Source of the DNA: JAJDUF01 sp965238265
GTDB taxonomy: Bacteria; Chloroflexota; UBA11872; UBA12225; JAJDUF01
NCBI GenBank assembly: GCA_965238265.1
Contig: OZ250185.1
Location: 1,984,001-2,048,000 of the forward strand
DNA length: 64,000 nucleotides
Reading direction: 5' to 3'
Part shown: positions 34,377 to 43,915 of the stretch, piece by piece
Position numbering within the stretch: the first letter of the stretch is position 1
How the letters are laid out: each line of letters begins with the position of its first letter
Program-made: the position numbers and the translations under genes
The notes under the pieces: generated by a model
Database searches by the model: none
Told to the model about the DNA's origin: nothing
Seen by the model: only the letters and a program-made list of their open reading frames with translations

Positions 34377-35129
34377 CTACCACCTGATCTCCGCCGGGTC
34401 TTTGGGTTGCTCGTGGACAATCTCTTCTTCGATCATCCCGTCGCGTAGCCGGACGACCCGGTGCGCCATTTCGCCGACGACGCTGTTGTGCGTGACGAGC
34501 ACGCAGGAGCGCCCCTGTTCCGCCGTTACTTGGCGCAGGAGCGTGAGTACCCGGATGCCGGTGCGGAAATCCAGGTTGCCGGTCGGCTCGTCGCACAAGA
34601 GCAGGGACGGATCCTTTGCCAGCGCGCGCGCAATGGCGACGCGCTGCTGCTCGCCACCCGACAGCCGGCTGGGAAAATGATCGGCGCGTTCCGCCAAGCC
34701 CACTTGGCGCAGTAGCTCTGCGGTCCGCGCGGCGACGCGCTTGGCGTCGCGCTCGACCAGCTCCAGGGCAAACTCGATATTCTCGGCAGCCGTGAGGGTC
34801 GGAATGAGGTTGAAGAATTGAAAAATGAACCCCACCCGCTCTCGCCGGTAGCGTGTCAGCTCCCGGTCCGCGAGGCCACCGAGGTCTTGGCCATCAACCA
34901 CCACTTGCCCGGCCGTAGGGGCGTCGAGGCCGCCGAGCAGGTTGAGCAGCGTGGTCTTGCCGGAGCCGCTCGGGCCGAGGATGACCAGGAATTCGCCAGG
35001 CTCGATGTCGAGGCTGACTCCTTGCAGCGCGGCTACCTCCACCTGGCCCAACGGGAAGCGCTTGTGTACCTCGACCAAGCGAGCCGCCGCGGCTGCCGCA
35101 GGTGCGGCGGGAGGGGCTACCGTAGTCAT
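34377..35129 (-). CDS. ABC transporter ATPase (MacB/LolD type)
   Basis: A 250-residue ATPase partner of the downstream FtsX permease. Motifs: Walker A GPSGSGKTT, Q-loop FIFQFFNLIPTLTAAEN (the NLIP signature of LolD/MacB ATPases), signature LSGGEQQRV, Walker B LLLCDEPTGNLD and H-switch VLVTHN. The first 17 residues are a Pro/Ala tail. It follows the TetR gene by three bases, so all three genes are probably transcribed together from the promoter at 35782-35810. Confidence 0.94.
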   Translation of the reverse strand: MTTVAPPAAPAAAAAARLVEVHKRFPLGQVEVAALQGVSLDIEPGEFLVILGPSGSGKTTLLNLLGGLDAPTAGQVVVDGQDLGGLADRELTRYRRERVGFIFQFFNLIPTLTAAENIEFALELVERDAKRVAARTAELLRQVGLAERADHFPSRLSGGEQQRVAIARALAKDPSLLLCDEPTGNLDFRTGIRVLTLLRQVTAEQGRSCVLVTHNSVVGEMAHRVVRLRDGMIEEEIVHEQPKDPAEIRW

Positions 35130-35132
35130 ATC

Positions 35133-35741
35133 CTACTCCTTTCGGTCGGCGCGCATGCCGGCCAGCAAGAGCTGCATGGCCAGGGAAGACGTGTCGCGCC
35201 AGCGTACCGTCTGTGGGTCAATCGTCCAGAGCAAGGCCAACCCTTCGAAGCTGGCCCCGATAATGGTGGCTGTGGCGTCCGCATTGAGCCGGCGGAACTC
35301 GCCGCGCTCGATGCCCTGCTGGATGAGCGCGGTCAGCGGCTCGCGATAGGCTTGGAAGTAGCCGGCCAGCGTGCGTTGCACCACCGGGTCACGGGTTGCC
35401 GTCGCGTAGAACTCGTAGACGACAGCCATCAACTTGGACCACTGCTCGAACTCGCCGGCGAGATGCCGACTGAGCACGAGGAGCCGCTCACTGGCCGATC
35501 CCTCGGCAGCGAGCAGGGTCGCCACCTGCTGCACTTCCTGATCGAAGAGGTGCTGGAGAAGCGCCTTGGTAATGGCGTCCTTGCTCTCGAAGTACCAATA
35601 CAGCGTACCCTTGCTGAGGCCGGCCTCGCGCGCGATGTCGTCCATGCGTGCTTTGTGAAAGCCGAGCCGACTGAACACTGCTATCGCGGCTGCGATGATC
35701 TGCTCGGTGCGCTCTGCGCTGACGTCGGGACGAGGCGTCAT
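35133..35741 (-). CDS. TetR-family transcriptional repressor
   Basis: 202 residues. The N-terminal helix-turn-helix is AAIAVFSRLGFHKAR and IAREAGLSKGTLYWYFESKD (about residues 15-55), a strong TetR match; the C-terminal half is helical and binds an unknown ligand. The start is ATG 35741 with GAGG five bases upstream; the longer frame would start inside its own operator and promoter. A 24-bp imperfect palindrome 14 bases upstream of the start is the likely autoregulatory site. First gene of a TetR-ATPase-permease operon, so it probably represses the exporter until a toxic substrate binds. Confidence 0.92.
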   Translation of the reverse strand: MTPRPDVSAERTEQIIAAAIAVFSRLGFHKARMDDIAREAGLSKGTLYWYFESKDAITKALLQHLFDQEVQQVATLLAAEGSASERLLVLSRHLAGEFEQWSKLMAVVYEFYATATRDPVVQRTLAGYFQAYREPLTALIQQGIERGEFRRLNADATATIIGASFEGLALLWTIDPQTVRWRDTSSLAMQLLLAGMRADRKE

Positions 35742-35754
35742 CGCTGCCTCACAT

Positions 35755-35778
35755 AACTGACTGACTGGTCGGTCAGTT
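35755..35778. promoter_or_regulatory. TetR-type operator palindrome
   Basis: A 24-bp imperfect palindrome, 20 of 24 positions symmetric, with outer arms AACTGAC and GTCAGTT and centre GACTGGTC. It overlaps the predicted transcription start of the tetR operon, the expected place for an autorepressor site. Confidence 0.8.
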
Positions 35779-35781
35779 ATT

Positions 35782-35810
35782 ATTGTACGCCCGACTGGCA
35801 CCGAAGTCAA
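35782..35810 (-). promoter_or_regulatory. Sigma-70-type promoter of tetR-ABC operon
   Basis: On the minus strand TTGACT (35810-35805), a 17-base spacer and TACAAT (35787-35782). The predicted start is near 35775, inside the operator. This is the cleanest promoter in the window. Confidence 0.8.
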
Positions 35811-35817
35811 GCGGGGT

Positions 35818-35880
35818 GGACCTAACCCCCGGCCCCTTCCCTCCAGGGCAGGGGAGTCCGCACGGCGGCCGGTAGACCCT
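35818..35880. repeat. GC-rich intergenic repeat
   Basis: CCTAACCCCCGGCCCCTTCCC, then CCAGGGCAGGGGAGTCCGC, nearly the same as 13665-13705. It lies in the 301-base gap between the tetR promoter and the aminotransferase gene; the rest of that gap shows nothing clear. Confidence 0.6.
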
Positions 35881-36042
35881 TCCCGGTGAGGGAGGAGGCA
35901 TGGTTAGTCGCGCCAAGCGAATATGGGGAGGTTTCGGTAGAATGAATGCCTGCCCCATCCCCCGCTGCCAAGGAGGGTGCTGTCGGAGCGGTTGCGTGGC
36001 CGGCGCCGCGGAGATTCTAGGCATGGGAAGAGGAATGAACCG

Positions 36043-36990
36043 ATGAGTAGCGAGCGTCTGGCCTATTTCAACGGTGAGTTGGTCCCGGAGTCCGAAGCGC
36101 GGATATCGGTCTTCGACTCGGCGCTCGTGTATGGGGATGTTGTCTTCGAGGTGACGCGCACGTTTCGCGAGCAACCGTTCCGGCTCCGGGAGCATTTGGA
36201 GCGCCTGTACGCTTCCATGCGCCTCGCCGAGATAGATTGCGGCCTGACCATAGACGAGATGGAGGCGGCCACCTACGAGACCATCGAGGCGAACCGCAGC
36301 CAGTTGAGCGATGGATTCGACTTCCAGATCACGCACAACGTCTCACCAGGCCCGCTGGGCATCTACCGCAGCATCTTTCCGGACGGCCTGCGCCCGACAA
36401 TCGTGATTAACTGTTTCACATTGGCCTGGCGCATGGTGAAGCTCGCCCCGCAGTACAAGACCGGCGTACACGGCGTCATTCCGTCGCAGCGCGCGGTGCC
36501 GGCGCAGTTCGTTGACCCCAAGGTGAAGAGCCGCAGCCGCATCTACTACATCCGCGCCGAGCATCAAGCCCATCGGATTGACCCGCAGGGCTGGGCGGTG
36601 CTCCTCGATGGCGATGGGTACATCGCGGAGGGCGTGGGGAGCAATGTGTTTCTCGTGCATGACGGCACGCTGTACTCCCCCGAAGGGCGCAACATCTTGC
36701 GCGGTGTCACGCGCAACTGCGTGCTGGAGTTGGCGTCCGACTTGGGTATTCCCGTGCTGGAGCGCAACCTGGAGCCATACGACCTGCTCAACGCCGACGA
36801 AGCCTTCTTCACCTCCACGACCACCTGTATCATGCCGATGACTCGCTTTGAAGGGCAGGCGCTCGGGGCCGGCACACCCGGCCCGATCACGCAACGCCTC
36901 ATGGCCGCCTTCAGTGAACTCGTAGGTCTGGATATTGTCGCGCAGGCCGAGGCTGGGGCAGCCTATGTAGCCCAGTTGGAAGCGGAGTAG
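36043..36990 (+). CDS. Class IV PLP aminotransferase (branched-chain/D-amino acid type)
   Basis: A 315-residue fold-type IV enzyme. It reads AYFNGELVPESEARISVFDSALVYGD (family start), then PKVKSRSRIYYIRAEHQA with the Schiff-base Lys, EGVGSNVFLV and FTSTTTCIMP, the cofactor phosphate-binding segment. It may make branched-chain or D-amino acids, or lyse aminodeoxychorismate; the motifs lean to BCAT-like enzymes but do not settle it. The start is ATG 36043 (SSERLAYF) with AGAGGAA upstream; the frame extends further up without support. Confidence 0.87.
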   Translation: MSSERLAYFNGELVPESEARISVFDSALVYGDVVFEVTRTFREQPFRLREHLERLYASMRLAEIDCGLTIDEMEAATYETIEANRSQLSDGFDFQITHNVSPGPLGIYRSIFPDGLRPTIVINCFTLAWRMVKLAPQYKTGVHGVIPSQRAVPAQFVDPKVKSRSRIYYIRAEHQAHRIDPQGWAVLLDGDGYIAEGVGSNVFLVHDGTLYSPEGRNILRGVTRNCVLELASDLGIPVLERNLEPYDLLNADEAFFTSTTTCIMPMTRFEGQALGAGTPGPITQRLMAAFSELVGLDIVAQAEAGAAYVAQLEAE

Positions 36991-37001
36991 GTCAGCAGAC
37001 T

Positions 37002-37028
37002 CCCCCTCTCCATATGGTGGAGAGGGGG
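37002..37028. repeat. GC-rich hairpin between convergent genes
   Basis: Eleven-base perfect arms CCCCCTCTCCA and TGGAGAGGGGG with a five-base loop, in the gap between convergent genes. It may help end transcription, but has no T-run. Confidence 0.6.
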
Positions 37029-37065
37029 CCGGGGGTGAGGCACAGCGCCCCCGCCTCCATGCAGA

Positions 37066-38112
37066 TTACGGAGCTGGCACCCTCAGCGATGCGGCCACGT
37101 CCACGAGCGATTGCCAGACATCCGCTGCGACCGGGATGCCGTCGCGCTGGCGGGTAGCGCGGATGCGCTGCTCCGGATCGCCCGGTGCCAGCACCTCGCT
37201 GAACCCCGGCGCTGGCGGCACTGCCCGCAGCCGGGCTGCCAGTTCGCCGGCTCGCGCCGTGAAATCGGCCAACGGCTGGAAGAGATCGGCACGCAGTACC
37301 AGCATGGTCACGCCCTGGTGCCGCATGAACGGGCCGCCGCGCGCCGGGTCAGCCAGAGCGTCTGCGCCGGTCATCACGCGGCTCAGAATCTCCACCGCCA
37401 CCATCAAGGCATAGCCCTTGTGACCACCGAACGGGAGGTGCCCGCCCCCGGCGAAGAAGGCCGCCGGATCGGTGGCCGGGCGACCCTCTTTATCCACGAT
37501 ACTGCCTGGTGGCAGCGGCTCGTTGCGCTCGTGCGCGAAGGCGACCTTGACACCGGAGAGCGCAGTGGTAGAGAAGTCGAACATGATCGGTGCGTCTCCA
37601 CCGGCAGGAAATCCGACGGCCAGCGGGTTGGTGTGCAGGACGCGCTGACGCCCGCCATAGGGGACGGCATGTGGTGTTTCCTCCGATTGCCCCCCGGCCC
37701 AGATCATCCCAATCATCCCGTGCGCCGCCGCCAGCTCCACATACTCCCCCAGTCGCCCGATATGGTGGGCCTGGACAACCCCCGCCACGGCGATGTTCTG
37801 CGCGCGGGCCTTCTCGATGGCCATCTCGGCTGCATACTTCGCGGCGACGTGGCCGAAGGTCCAGTTGCCGGTGACGAGGACACTCGTCGGCGTCTCGCGG
37901 ACGATGGCCGGCCGCGCGACCGGCTGGATGTAGCCTTCCCTGATGTGCTCCACGTAGCCCGGGAGGTGGAAGACACCGTGGGTGTCCACACCACAGAGGT
38001 TGGACGCGACCAGCGCCTCGGCCATGCGGTCGGCGTTGCGCTCGTCCGCGCCCGCCGCCACGAGGATGGCGCGGGTGAGGGCGGATAGCTCGGCTGCGGT
38101 CTTGATCGGCAT
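37066..38112 (-). CDS. Ldh2-family malate/L-lactate (ureidoglycolate-type) dehydrogenase
   Basis: A 348-residue NAD(P)-dependent oxidoreductase with the unusual Ldh2 fold, distinct from classical lactate and malate dehydrogenases. Visible motifs are CGVDTHGVFHLPGYV near the N-terminus (catalytic His), AHHIGRLGEYVELAA, NPLAVGFPAG and LPFGGHKGYALM, all family hallmarks. Members oxidise L-lactate, malate, sulfolactate, ureidoglycolate or delta-piperideine carboxylate, so the substrate stays open. It is a single gene between a convergent aminotransferase and the large helicase. Confidence 0.9.
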   Translation of the reverse strand: MPIKTAAELSALTRAILVAAGADERNADRMAEALVASNLCGVDTHGVFHLPGYVEHIREGYIQPVARPAIVRETPTSVLVTGNWTFGHVAAKYAAEMAIEKARAQNIAVAGVVQAHHIGRLGEYVELAAAHGMIGMIWAGGQSEETPHAVPYGGRQRVLHTNPLAVGFPAGGDAPIMFDFSTTALSGVKVAFAHERNEPLPPGSIVDKEGRPATDPAAFFAGGGHLPFGGHKGYALMVAVEILSRVMTGADALADPARGGPFMRHQGVTMLVLRADLFQPLADFTARAGELAARLRAVPPAPGFSEVLAPGDPEQRIRATRQRDGIPVAADVWQSLVDVAASLRVPAP

Positions 38113-38135
38113 GTTCGCTCCCTAATCTTGCCCGG

Positions 38136-41100
38136 CTAGGGCAGGGTCAGGTGTCCCGCATCCTCGTGCAGCGTACCATCCCCAATCAAATCCTCAATAA
38201 CGGAGTCTATCTTTGCTCTGGTGTCCCCGAACACGCGCCTGAATCCCAGGATTCGTCCTGCCTCCGGCGCTGCATCGGCTTTGTCTATCCCATAGGAACG
38301 CTCTACAATCATTTTGATGGCTTCAGCAATCTCTTCCGGTGAGATCAACTCGATCTTCTTAGCCTGCGGCACAGCACTCCGGTCACGAACGATAGGGCGA
38401 TTCATGTCTGGCAGCCACAGGAACTCACCCTTTCCGACTATGCCATCGCCGTTGGCTGCATCGTTGATTGCCTGCCCAAGATTTGCTCTGATCCTGTTGC
38501 CAATTCTTGAGATGCCGGCTGCGTTTGCGATTCTACGAGCGACCGCATCGACATGCACCGGCCCCTCAACACGCACAACTTCGGTGATTGGCTCGCGTAA
38601 GTAGCTTGCCGAGATGTTGCTGATATCGTAGTCGCTCACAACGTGCGGCTGCGCCAGTTCGTAGGGCGGAATGACAGGCTCGCTGGTTTCTTCCCCATTG
38701 TCAGCGCGCTGAATCTCTCGCCTCACCGTTTGCTTGGCTGGGCCGTCAATGGGCTGGGCAGCCTTCGCTTGCTCAATGGCCTGGACAGCGCGTTTTAACT
38801 CGCGCTCCTCATTGCGGAACCAGTCCGTACTCCAGATGCGATGCAGCCGCCACCCCAAGCCCTGTAGCACCTGCGCCCGGATACGGTCCCGATCCCTGGC
38901 TGACCGGGAACTGTGGTATGTCGCGCCGTCACACTCGATGCCGAGAATGTACCGGCCCGGTCTGTCCGGGTCCACGATACCGATATCAATGAGCTTGCCG
39001 CCTGTTGCCACCTCTTCATGCGCTTCGTAGTCCAAGGAGCGGAGCTTGGAGACAACCGCTTTCTGGAAGGGTGAATCAACCTCACGCTCCGCCGGCACCG
39101 GCATATTGGCAGGTAAATTGCCCGATTCGGCATAGGCCAGGAAGGTCTTGAAGGCACGCACACCAAGGGACTGGGTACTGCCGAGATTGATGTCATCGGC
39201 ACGGAGGTTGGTGAACACGTGGCAGCGTAGCCGTGCCCTGGTAATGATGACGTTGAGGCGTCTTTCACCGCCATCCCGGTTCAGGGGGCCAAAATTCATG
39301 GTGATGCGCCCATTGGCATCGCGCCCGTAGCCCACGCTGATGAAGATGACCTCCCGCTCATCGCCCTGAACATTCTCCAGGTTCTTGATGAAGAACGGCT
39401 CCTCAGGATGAGCGTTGAAGAACGGTTCGCAGGAAGTGTCCTGTCGCCGCAGCCTTTCCAGCTCATCCAGAATAGCCCGCTCCTGGGCAGAACTGAACGC
39501 CGCCACGCCTAACGTCAGGTCGGGCGATTGCCGCGCATGATCCATGACCGCCCTAGCGACGGCTTGCGCTTCCTGGCGGTTGGTGCTGTTCTTGCCGCGG
39601 TCGTACACCGTGTCCGGGAGATGGTGATATTGGAGTCCAATCGCTTTCTTGCCGGAATCCGGGCTGGGAAATACCACGAGCCTATTCTCATAGAACTCCT
39701 GGTTGGATACCGCAATCAACGACTCATGCCGGCTGCGATAGTGCCAGCGCAGCATTTTCGAGGGGCAGCCGGCGGTGCGTAGCAATCCGAGAATGCTCTC
39801 GATATCTGCGGTAGCACTTTCATCATCATCGTCGTCGTCCTCGCCGTGCGTGACGGCATCGAAGAAACTGGTCGGTGGTAGCTGCCGGTCGTCGCCCACA
39901 ACCACTACTTGGTTAGCGCGGAGTAAAGCCCCTAGGGCATCTACCGGTCGTACCTGGCTGGCCTCGTCGAATACCACCAGGTCAAAACTGACACTGCCGG
40001 GTGCCAGGTAGGTTGCGATGGACAGCGGACTCATCATAAACACCGGCTTGATGGCCTGGATCGGATTGCCGGCCCGGGTCATCAGTTGCCGGATGGGCAG
40101 ATGGCGGCGTTTTTTCTCGAACTCCCGGCGTAAGATCCGCAACTGCCCGGCTCCGTTGTGCTTGGGCAGACCTTCCCAGTGTGCATGGGCAATCCTAGCC
40201 CGGTTGTGGCCCAGCACGAGGGTATCCAACTTATTGAACTGCTCTCTGTGCGCTTCATAGCTACTGCCGTCGAAACCGGTAAGAGCCGGCCGTTCGCCAA
40301 ATGCGCGGAAGACAATGCGTTCATACCAAGCCTGTTCCAGACAGGCGGTCAAGTGGTCGGACGACTCCGGCCATTCCTCTACCAGCGCCGTGAGGGCCTG
40401 GAGCCCTTCCTTTTCGGCAGCACTCAGGGCATTGTTGACGACCGCGATATCCTGGATTCCATGGATCCGGCTCCGGCTCGACCAGCTCGCAAGGATTTCT
40501 CGCTGTTCGTCAAAGGGCAGGCCCGCCAATCCGTCGGGATGCCCGAATCTCTGCTTGAAGTCCATTTCGAGGGCATCCTGGACACTTTCCAAACAACCTG
40601 GACATGATTCCAATGCGTCTCTAACCCGTTTTGACAATTCAGGGATGTCACCGGTGTCGAGGCCATCATCCAGCGAGCCAACGATACCTGGGTCAATCTT
40701 ACCACTGTCAATGTCGTCAAACAGCTTTAGCGCCCAATTGATGACCGGTGTGGCGGTCTGCCAATCGGTCTGCTCCGCTTGCCACAGCCGGCCGAACACG
40801 GCTTCGGCAACCGGAGACAATCGCTCAACTGTTTCCCGGAGCTGCAGTTCCTCCCGGATGGCATCGGTGAGCGCTATCTGCCGTTCGATACCACCCGGCA
40901 GTTTGCCACTGCACAGCGTGGACAGTCGCTTTTTGGCGCGGCGATATTCGGGGTAGAAGAAGCGCAGGCGTACCGTCGTGAACTTCGATAGCGTGGCCCG
41001 AACCGCAGGAACATGGGTACCCCAAGTATCCGGCAACAGGACGGAATCGTACTTGGCATGCAGATCGGCCTGTTTAACTCCCGAGTCTCTCAGTTTCTCT

Positions 41101-42815
41101 ATATCGCTCCGGTGGCTTTTCCATTCCGCAGCGCCCAGCTTGACTCCACTGATGTCGGGAGCGCCAATAACACGCTCGGCAGTGGACAGAAGTTTCCCGG
41201 TATGGGTGGTGTCCTCCGGCACACTCAACTCCATAGCATCGCTAAGGGCACGAATCGCGGCTACCAGGGCGTCCAAAGACTGGCGAGCAGCGTTAATTTT
41301 CTCTCGTAATGAAGCCACGTCGGACGGCAGCACTACCTGGAGCCGACAGCCTCTGAAGAGATGCTGTTTCAGGCTTCCGACGCGCCTCAGGCTGCGCTGA
41401 AGGTTTGCGACAACATTGCGCTTTTCTTCGAAAGTTGCCCGTGACCATGAGTCAATGTCGGCGATTTCAGGCCGGGGGAGCGAGTCATCACCTGCCCCCA
41501 AGCGTTGCAGGCATAGCAGCCTCCCATAGGCTTCGAACGGAGTGACCCCCGTGTTTCCGACCGGGGTGTTCACCGCCTCGGCATATGCGTTCAGATTATC
41601 CTGAACGCGGGCTAAGGTGACGAAATCGTCTTCTATCCCGGCAACATCCGGCCGGCCTAGCTCCCAGGTTCTTCTCAGTTCATCGAGCACGGCTCTTTTG
41701 GTAGTCTTGTGGCTGTGTAGCTCCAGACAAGCGTCGCCTAGCTGGAGGTCATCGAGTCGGCGCTTGACGACCTCCAGGGCAGCCATTTTCTCGGAAACGA
41801 ACAGCACCTTCTTACTCTGGCTAATAGCCGCGGCAATGATGTTCGTGATGGTCTGGGATTTGCCGGTGCCCGGTGGCCCCTGGATAACCAGATTCCGGCC
41901 GTTAGCCACGTCAGATATAGCCAAAGCCTGCGACGAATCGGCGTCAACGACATGATGCGTGTCTTCAGGGCGTAAGTGATTGTCGAGATGGTCTTCATCG
42001 CCGATTTCCGATTCAGGTTCTGTAAATCCTTCCTCAAATAGGGCGCGCACGGTTTTGCTTTCCAGCGGGCCGGTCCCTGGCGGCCACTTTTCGCTATCCA
42101 AATCCCGGTACATGAGGAGCTTGCTGAACGAGAAGAAGCCGAGCACGACGCTGGTGGTATCAACGGACCACTGCCTCATGTCTTTGATGCAGTTGGAGAC
42201 CTCGGTGAAGTATTTGTTGACGTCGATGTCCTCATTCTCAGGCAGACCGGGAATCTCTATCTGCATCTTTTCGATGAATGAGAGATTGGCCCCCAACTCC
42301 TCCCCGGTGTAGCTGATGTGGAATCTGCCCCGGATGTCGGATCGCTCGATCTCTACTGGGACCAGAATCAAGGGTGCCCTACGTGCAATATCGCTGGTAT
42401 CCGATTCGTACCACTCAACCATCCCGAGGGCAATGAACAGTGTGTTCACGCCTTGCTCTTGAATCACCGTATTGGCATTATAGTAAGTGTTGAGCAGGCG
42501 AGATTGTAGCCGGTGGGATGGATCATTGGTCTGCAAGCGATTATCCGTGTACCGTTGTGCGAGGACATCAGGATTGTCGTCATCGTACTGCGGCTGGCCT
42601 AGCTCGTAGTCCTCGTCGTCATCCGGGCGAGGCAGGAACGACATTCTTCGCTCCTTATGCACCAGAATGTCGAAGACGGTTGCCGGGATCTCGTCGACAA
42701 CCTCTACACCCCTGGATTTGAGGGCGCGATAATTCAGCAACGGGTTGCGGAGTCCCAGGTCCAGAAGCTCTTTTCTGGAAGCCTCAATTTTTGGGATAAT
42801 TGCATTGGCTGCCAT
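38136..42815 (-). CDS. DUF4011-helicase-Vsr-DUF3320 protein, probable anti-phage defence
   Basis: A 1,559-residue protein. In order: DUF4011-like N-terminus (RKELLDLGLRNPLLNYR); superfamily 1 helicase with Walker A QGPPGTGKSQT (near 315), Walker B VVFDEASQV (near 950), GDDRQLPPTSFF, WHYRSRHESL and VIITRARLR (near 1193); a Vsr/REase-like nuclease (GIECDGATYHSSRSARDRDR, near 1297); and a DUF3320 C-terminus. This architecture has been reported, to my recollection, as a single-gene defence system (Hhe). I chose ATG 42815 because a promoter at 42839-42866 would start transcription near 42832, downstream of the GTG at 42836. Its codon use is visibly more AT-rich than its neighbours, which suggests transfer. 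Confidence 0.88.
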   Translation of the reverse strand: MAANAIIPKIEASRKELLDLGLRNPLLNYRALKSRGVEVVDEIPATVFDILVHKERRMSFLPRPDDDEDYELGQPQYDDDNPDVLAQRYTDNRLQTNDPSHRLQSRLLNTYYNANTVIQEQGVNTLFIALGMVEWYESDTSDIARRAPLILVPVEIERSDIRGRFHISYTGEELGANLSFIEKMQIEIPGLPENEDIDVNKYFTEVSNCIKDMRQWSVDTTSVVLGFFSFSKLLMYRDLDSEKWPPGTGPLESKTVRALFEEGFTEPESEIGDEDHLDNHLRPEDTHHVVDADSSQALAISDVANGRNLVIQGPPGTGKSQTITNIIAAAISQSKKVLFVSEKMAALEVVKRRLDDLQLGDACLELHSHKTTKRAVLDELRRTWELGRPDVAGIEDDFVTLARVQDNLNAYAEAVNTPVGNTGVTPFEAYGRLLCLQRLGAGDDSLPRPEIADIDSWSRATFEEKRNVVANLQRSLRRVGSLKQHLFRGCRLQVVLPSDVASLREKINAARQSLDALVAAIRALSDAMELSVPEDTTHTGKLLSTAERVIGAPDISGVKLGAAEWKSHRSDIEKLRDSGVKQADLHAKYDSVLLPDTWGTHVPAVRATLSKFTTVRLRFFYPEYRRAKKRLSTLCSGKLPGGIERQIALTDAIREELQLRETVERLSPVAEAVFGRLWQAEQTDWQTATPVINWALKLFDDIDSGKIDPGIVGSLDDGLDTGDIPELSKRVRDALESCPGCLESVQDALEMDFKQRFGHPDGLAGLPFDEQREILASWSSRSRIHGIQDIAVVNNALSAAEKEGLQALTALVEEWPESSDHLTACLEQAWYERIVFRAFGERPALTGFDGSSYEAHREQFNKLDTLVLGHNRARIAHAHWEGLPKHNGAGQLRILRREFEKKRRHLPIRQLMTRAGNPIQAIKPVFMMSPLSIATYLAPGSVSFDLVVFDEASQVRPVDALGALLRANQVVVVGDDRQLPPTSFFDAVTHGEDDDDDDESATADIESILGLLRTAGCPSKMLRWHYRSRHESLIAVSNQEFYENRLVVFPSPDSGKKAIGLQYHHLPDTVYDRGKNSTNRQEAQAVARAVMDHARQSPDLTLGVAAFSSAQERAILDELERLRRQDTSCEPFFNAHPEEPFFIKNLENVQGDEREVIFISVGYGRDANGRITMNFGPLNRDGGERRLNVIITRARLRCHVFTNLRADDINLGSTQSLGVRAFKTFLAYAESGNLPANMPVPAEREVDSPFQKAVVSKLRSLDYEAHEEVATGGKLIDIGIVDPDRPGRYILGIECDGATYHSSRSARDRDRIRAQVLQGLGWRLHRIWSTDWFRNEERELKRAVQAIEQAKAAQPIDGPAKQTVRREIQRADNGEETSEPVIPPYELAQPHVVSDYDISNISASYLREPITEVVRVEGPVHVDAVARRIANAAGISRIGNRIRANLGQAINDAANGDGIVGKGEFLWLPDMNRPIVRDRSAVPQAKKIELISPEEIAEAIKMIVERSYGIDKADAAPEAGRILGFRRVFGDTRAKIDSVIEDLIGDGTLHEDAGHLTLP

Positions 42816-42838
42816 ATCAATGTGCCCGCCAGACACAT

Positions 42839-42866
42839 TTTATAACCTGCAGCTAGCGGTATGCAA
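42839..42866 (-). promoter_or_regulatory. Candidate promoter of the DUF4011-helicase gene
   Basis: On the minus strand TTGCAT (42866-42861), 16-base spacer, TATAAA (42844-42839). The start site predicted near 42832 gives a leader of about 17 bases. Confidence 0.5.
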
Positions 42867-42903
42867 GCGGGCAGCCTGATAGAGCTACTAGCATCCTCGC
42901 GCG

Positions 42904-43716
42904 CTACTCAATGCGTCTGCGCTTTGGCGCGACCCCGGAGACGCCGCCCAGGCCACCGGAGACGACGAGGTGCTCGCCGGTCATGTGGACCGAGTCGTCG
43001 GATGCCAGAAACGTGGCAGCGGCCGCGATGTCTTCCGGCGTCGTCCAGCGCCCGAGCGGCACGGACTGCCGCAGCCGCTCGCGCAGGTCCGCTTCCGGAA
43101 TGCCCATCACTGCCGCCCGCTCCGCCATGTTGGCTTTCTGGAAGTCGGTGTCCACCGGACCGGGACAGATCGCGTTCACGTTGATGTGATAGGGCGCCAG
43201 CTCGACCGCGAGGGTCTTGGTGAAGCCGAGCACTGCCCACTTCGCGGCGTTGTAGGCCGCGACCAGCGGCGGGCCTGAGATGCCGTTGATGGACGAGAGG
43301 TTGATGATCTTGCCGCTGTCCTGCCGCATCATCTGGCGTCCGACGTACTTGCTGCACAGGAATACCCCCGTGATGTTCACGGCCAGCACGCGATCCCACT
43401 CGGCCTCGTCGAGGTCCACGGTCTCGACCACGCGCTGTCCGGTCCCGGCATTGTTGACCAGAATGTCAATCCGGCCGAACTCGTCGAGCGCCCGGTCCAC
43501 CGCCGCCTGCACGGAGGCCGCCTGCGTGACGTTGCACTCTACGGCCAAGGCGCGTCTGCCCTTCGCCTCGACCTCCCCGACCGTCACCTGTGCCGTGTCC
43601 ACGTCAAGCTCCGCGACGACGACGTGGGCACCTTCGTCCGCGAAGCGCAGCGCAATACCACGACCGATGCCCCGCGCGGCGCCCGTCACGAGGACTACTT
43701 TGTCCGCGAGCCGCAT
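42904..43716 (-). CDS. Short-chain dehydrogenase/reductase
   Basis: A 270-residue classical SDR. It has the cofactor motif TGAARGIG (residues 11-18), NNAG, the catalytic Ser in INLSSINGISG, YNAAK (catalytic Tyr and Lys) and the PGPVDT loop. An acidic residue after the second strand (VVVAELDVD) suggests NAD rather than NADP. GGAGGGAG precedes ATG 43716. It diverges from the Gfo/Idh/MocA gene; both may serve sugar or polyol metabolism, which is inference. Confidence 0.92.
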   Translation of the reverse strand: MRLADKVVLVTGAARGIGRGIALRFADEGAHVVVAELDVDTAQVTVGEVEAKGRRALAVECNVTQAASVQAAVDRALDEFGRIDILVNNAGTGQRVVETVDLDEAEWDRVLAVNITGVFLCSKYVGRQMMRQDSGKIINLSSINGISGPPLVAAYNAAKWAVLGFTKTLAVELAPYHINVNAICPGPVDTDFQKANMAERAAVMGIPEADLRERLRQSVPLGRWTTPEDIAAAATFLASDDSVHMTGEHLVVSGGLGGVSGVAPKRRRIE

Positions 43717-43915
43717 TGCTCCCTCCCCTGCCTACCGGCCACTGGCCACTGATAACGTTGATGGAACGGTGTGCAATGGCGCACACTGTCTGTGCGCCGG
43801 AAGCCGCCCGGACTCTCGGCGGCGGGTACCGCTGCCCCCACGTCCCGGAGCTACACCAAGGATGATGGGTTAGGCGCAAGCATACCAGGGTGTGAGCGCT
43901 GATGGAGGTGAGCTG

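Noticed and set aside
34818..35756. 312-codon plus-strand frame over the tetR-ATPase region
   Set aside because: It is antisense to two genes with full motif sets and spans their junction; a high-GC shadow frame.
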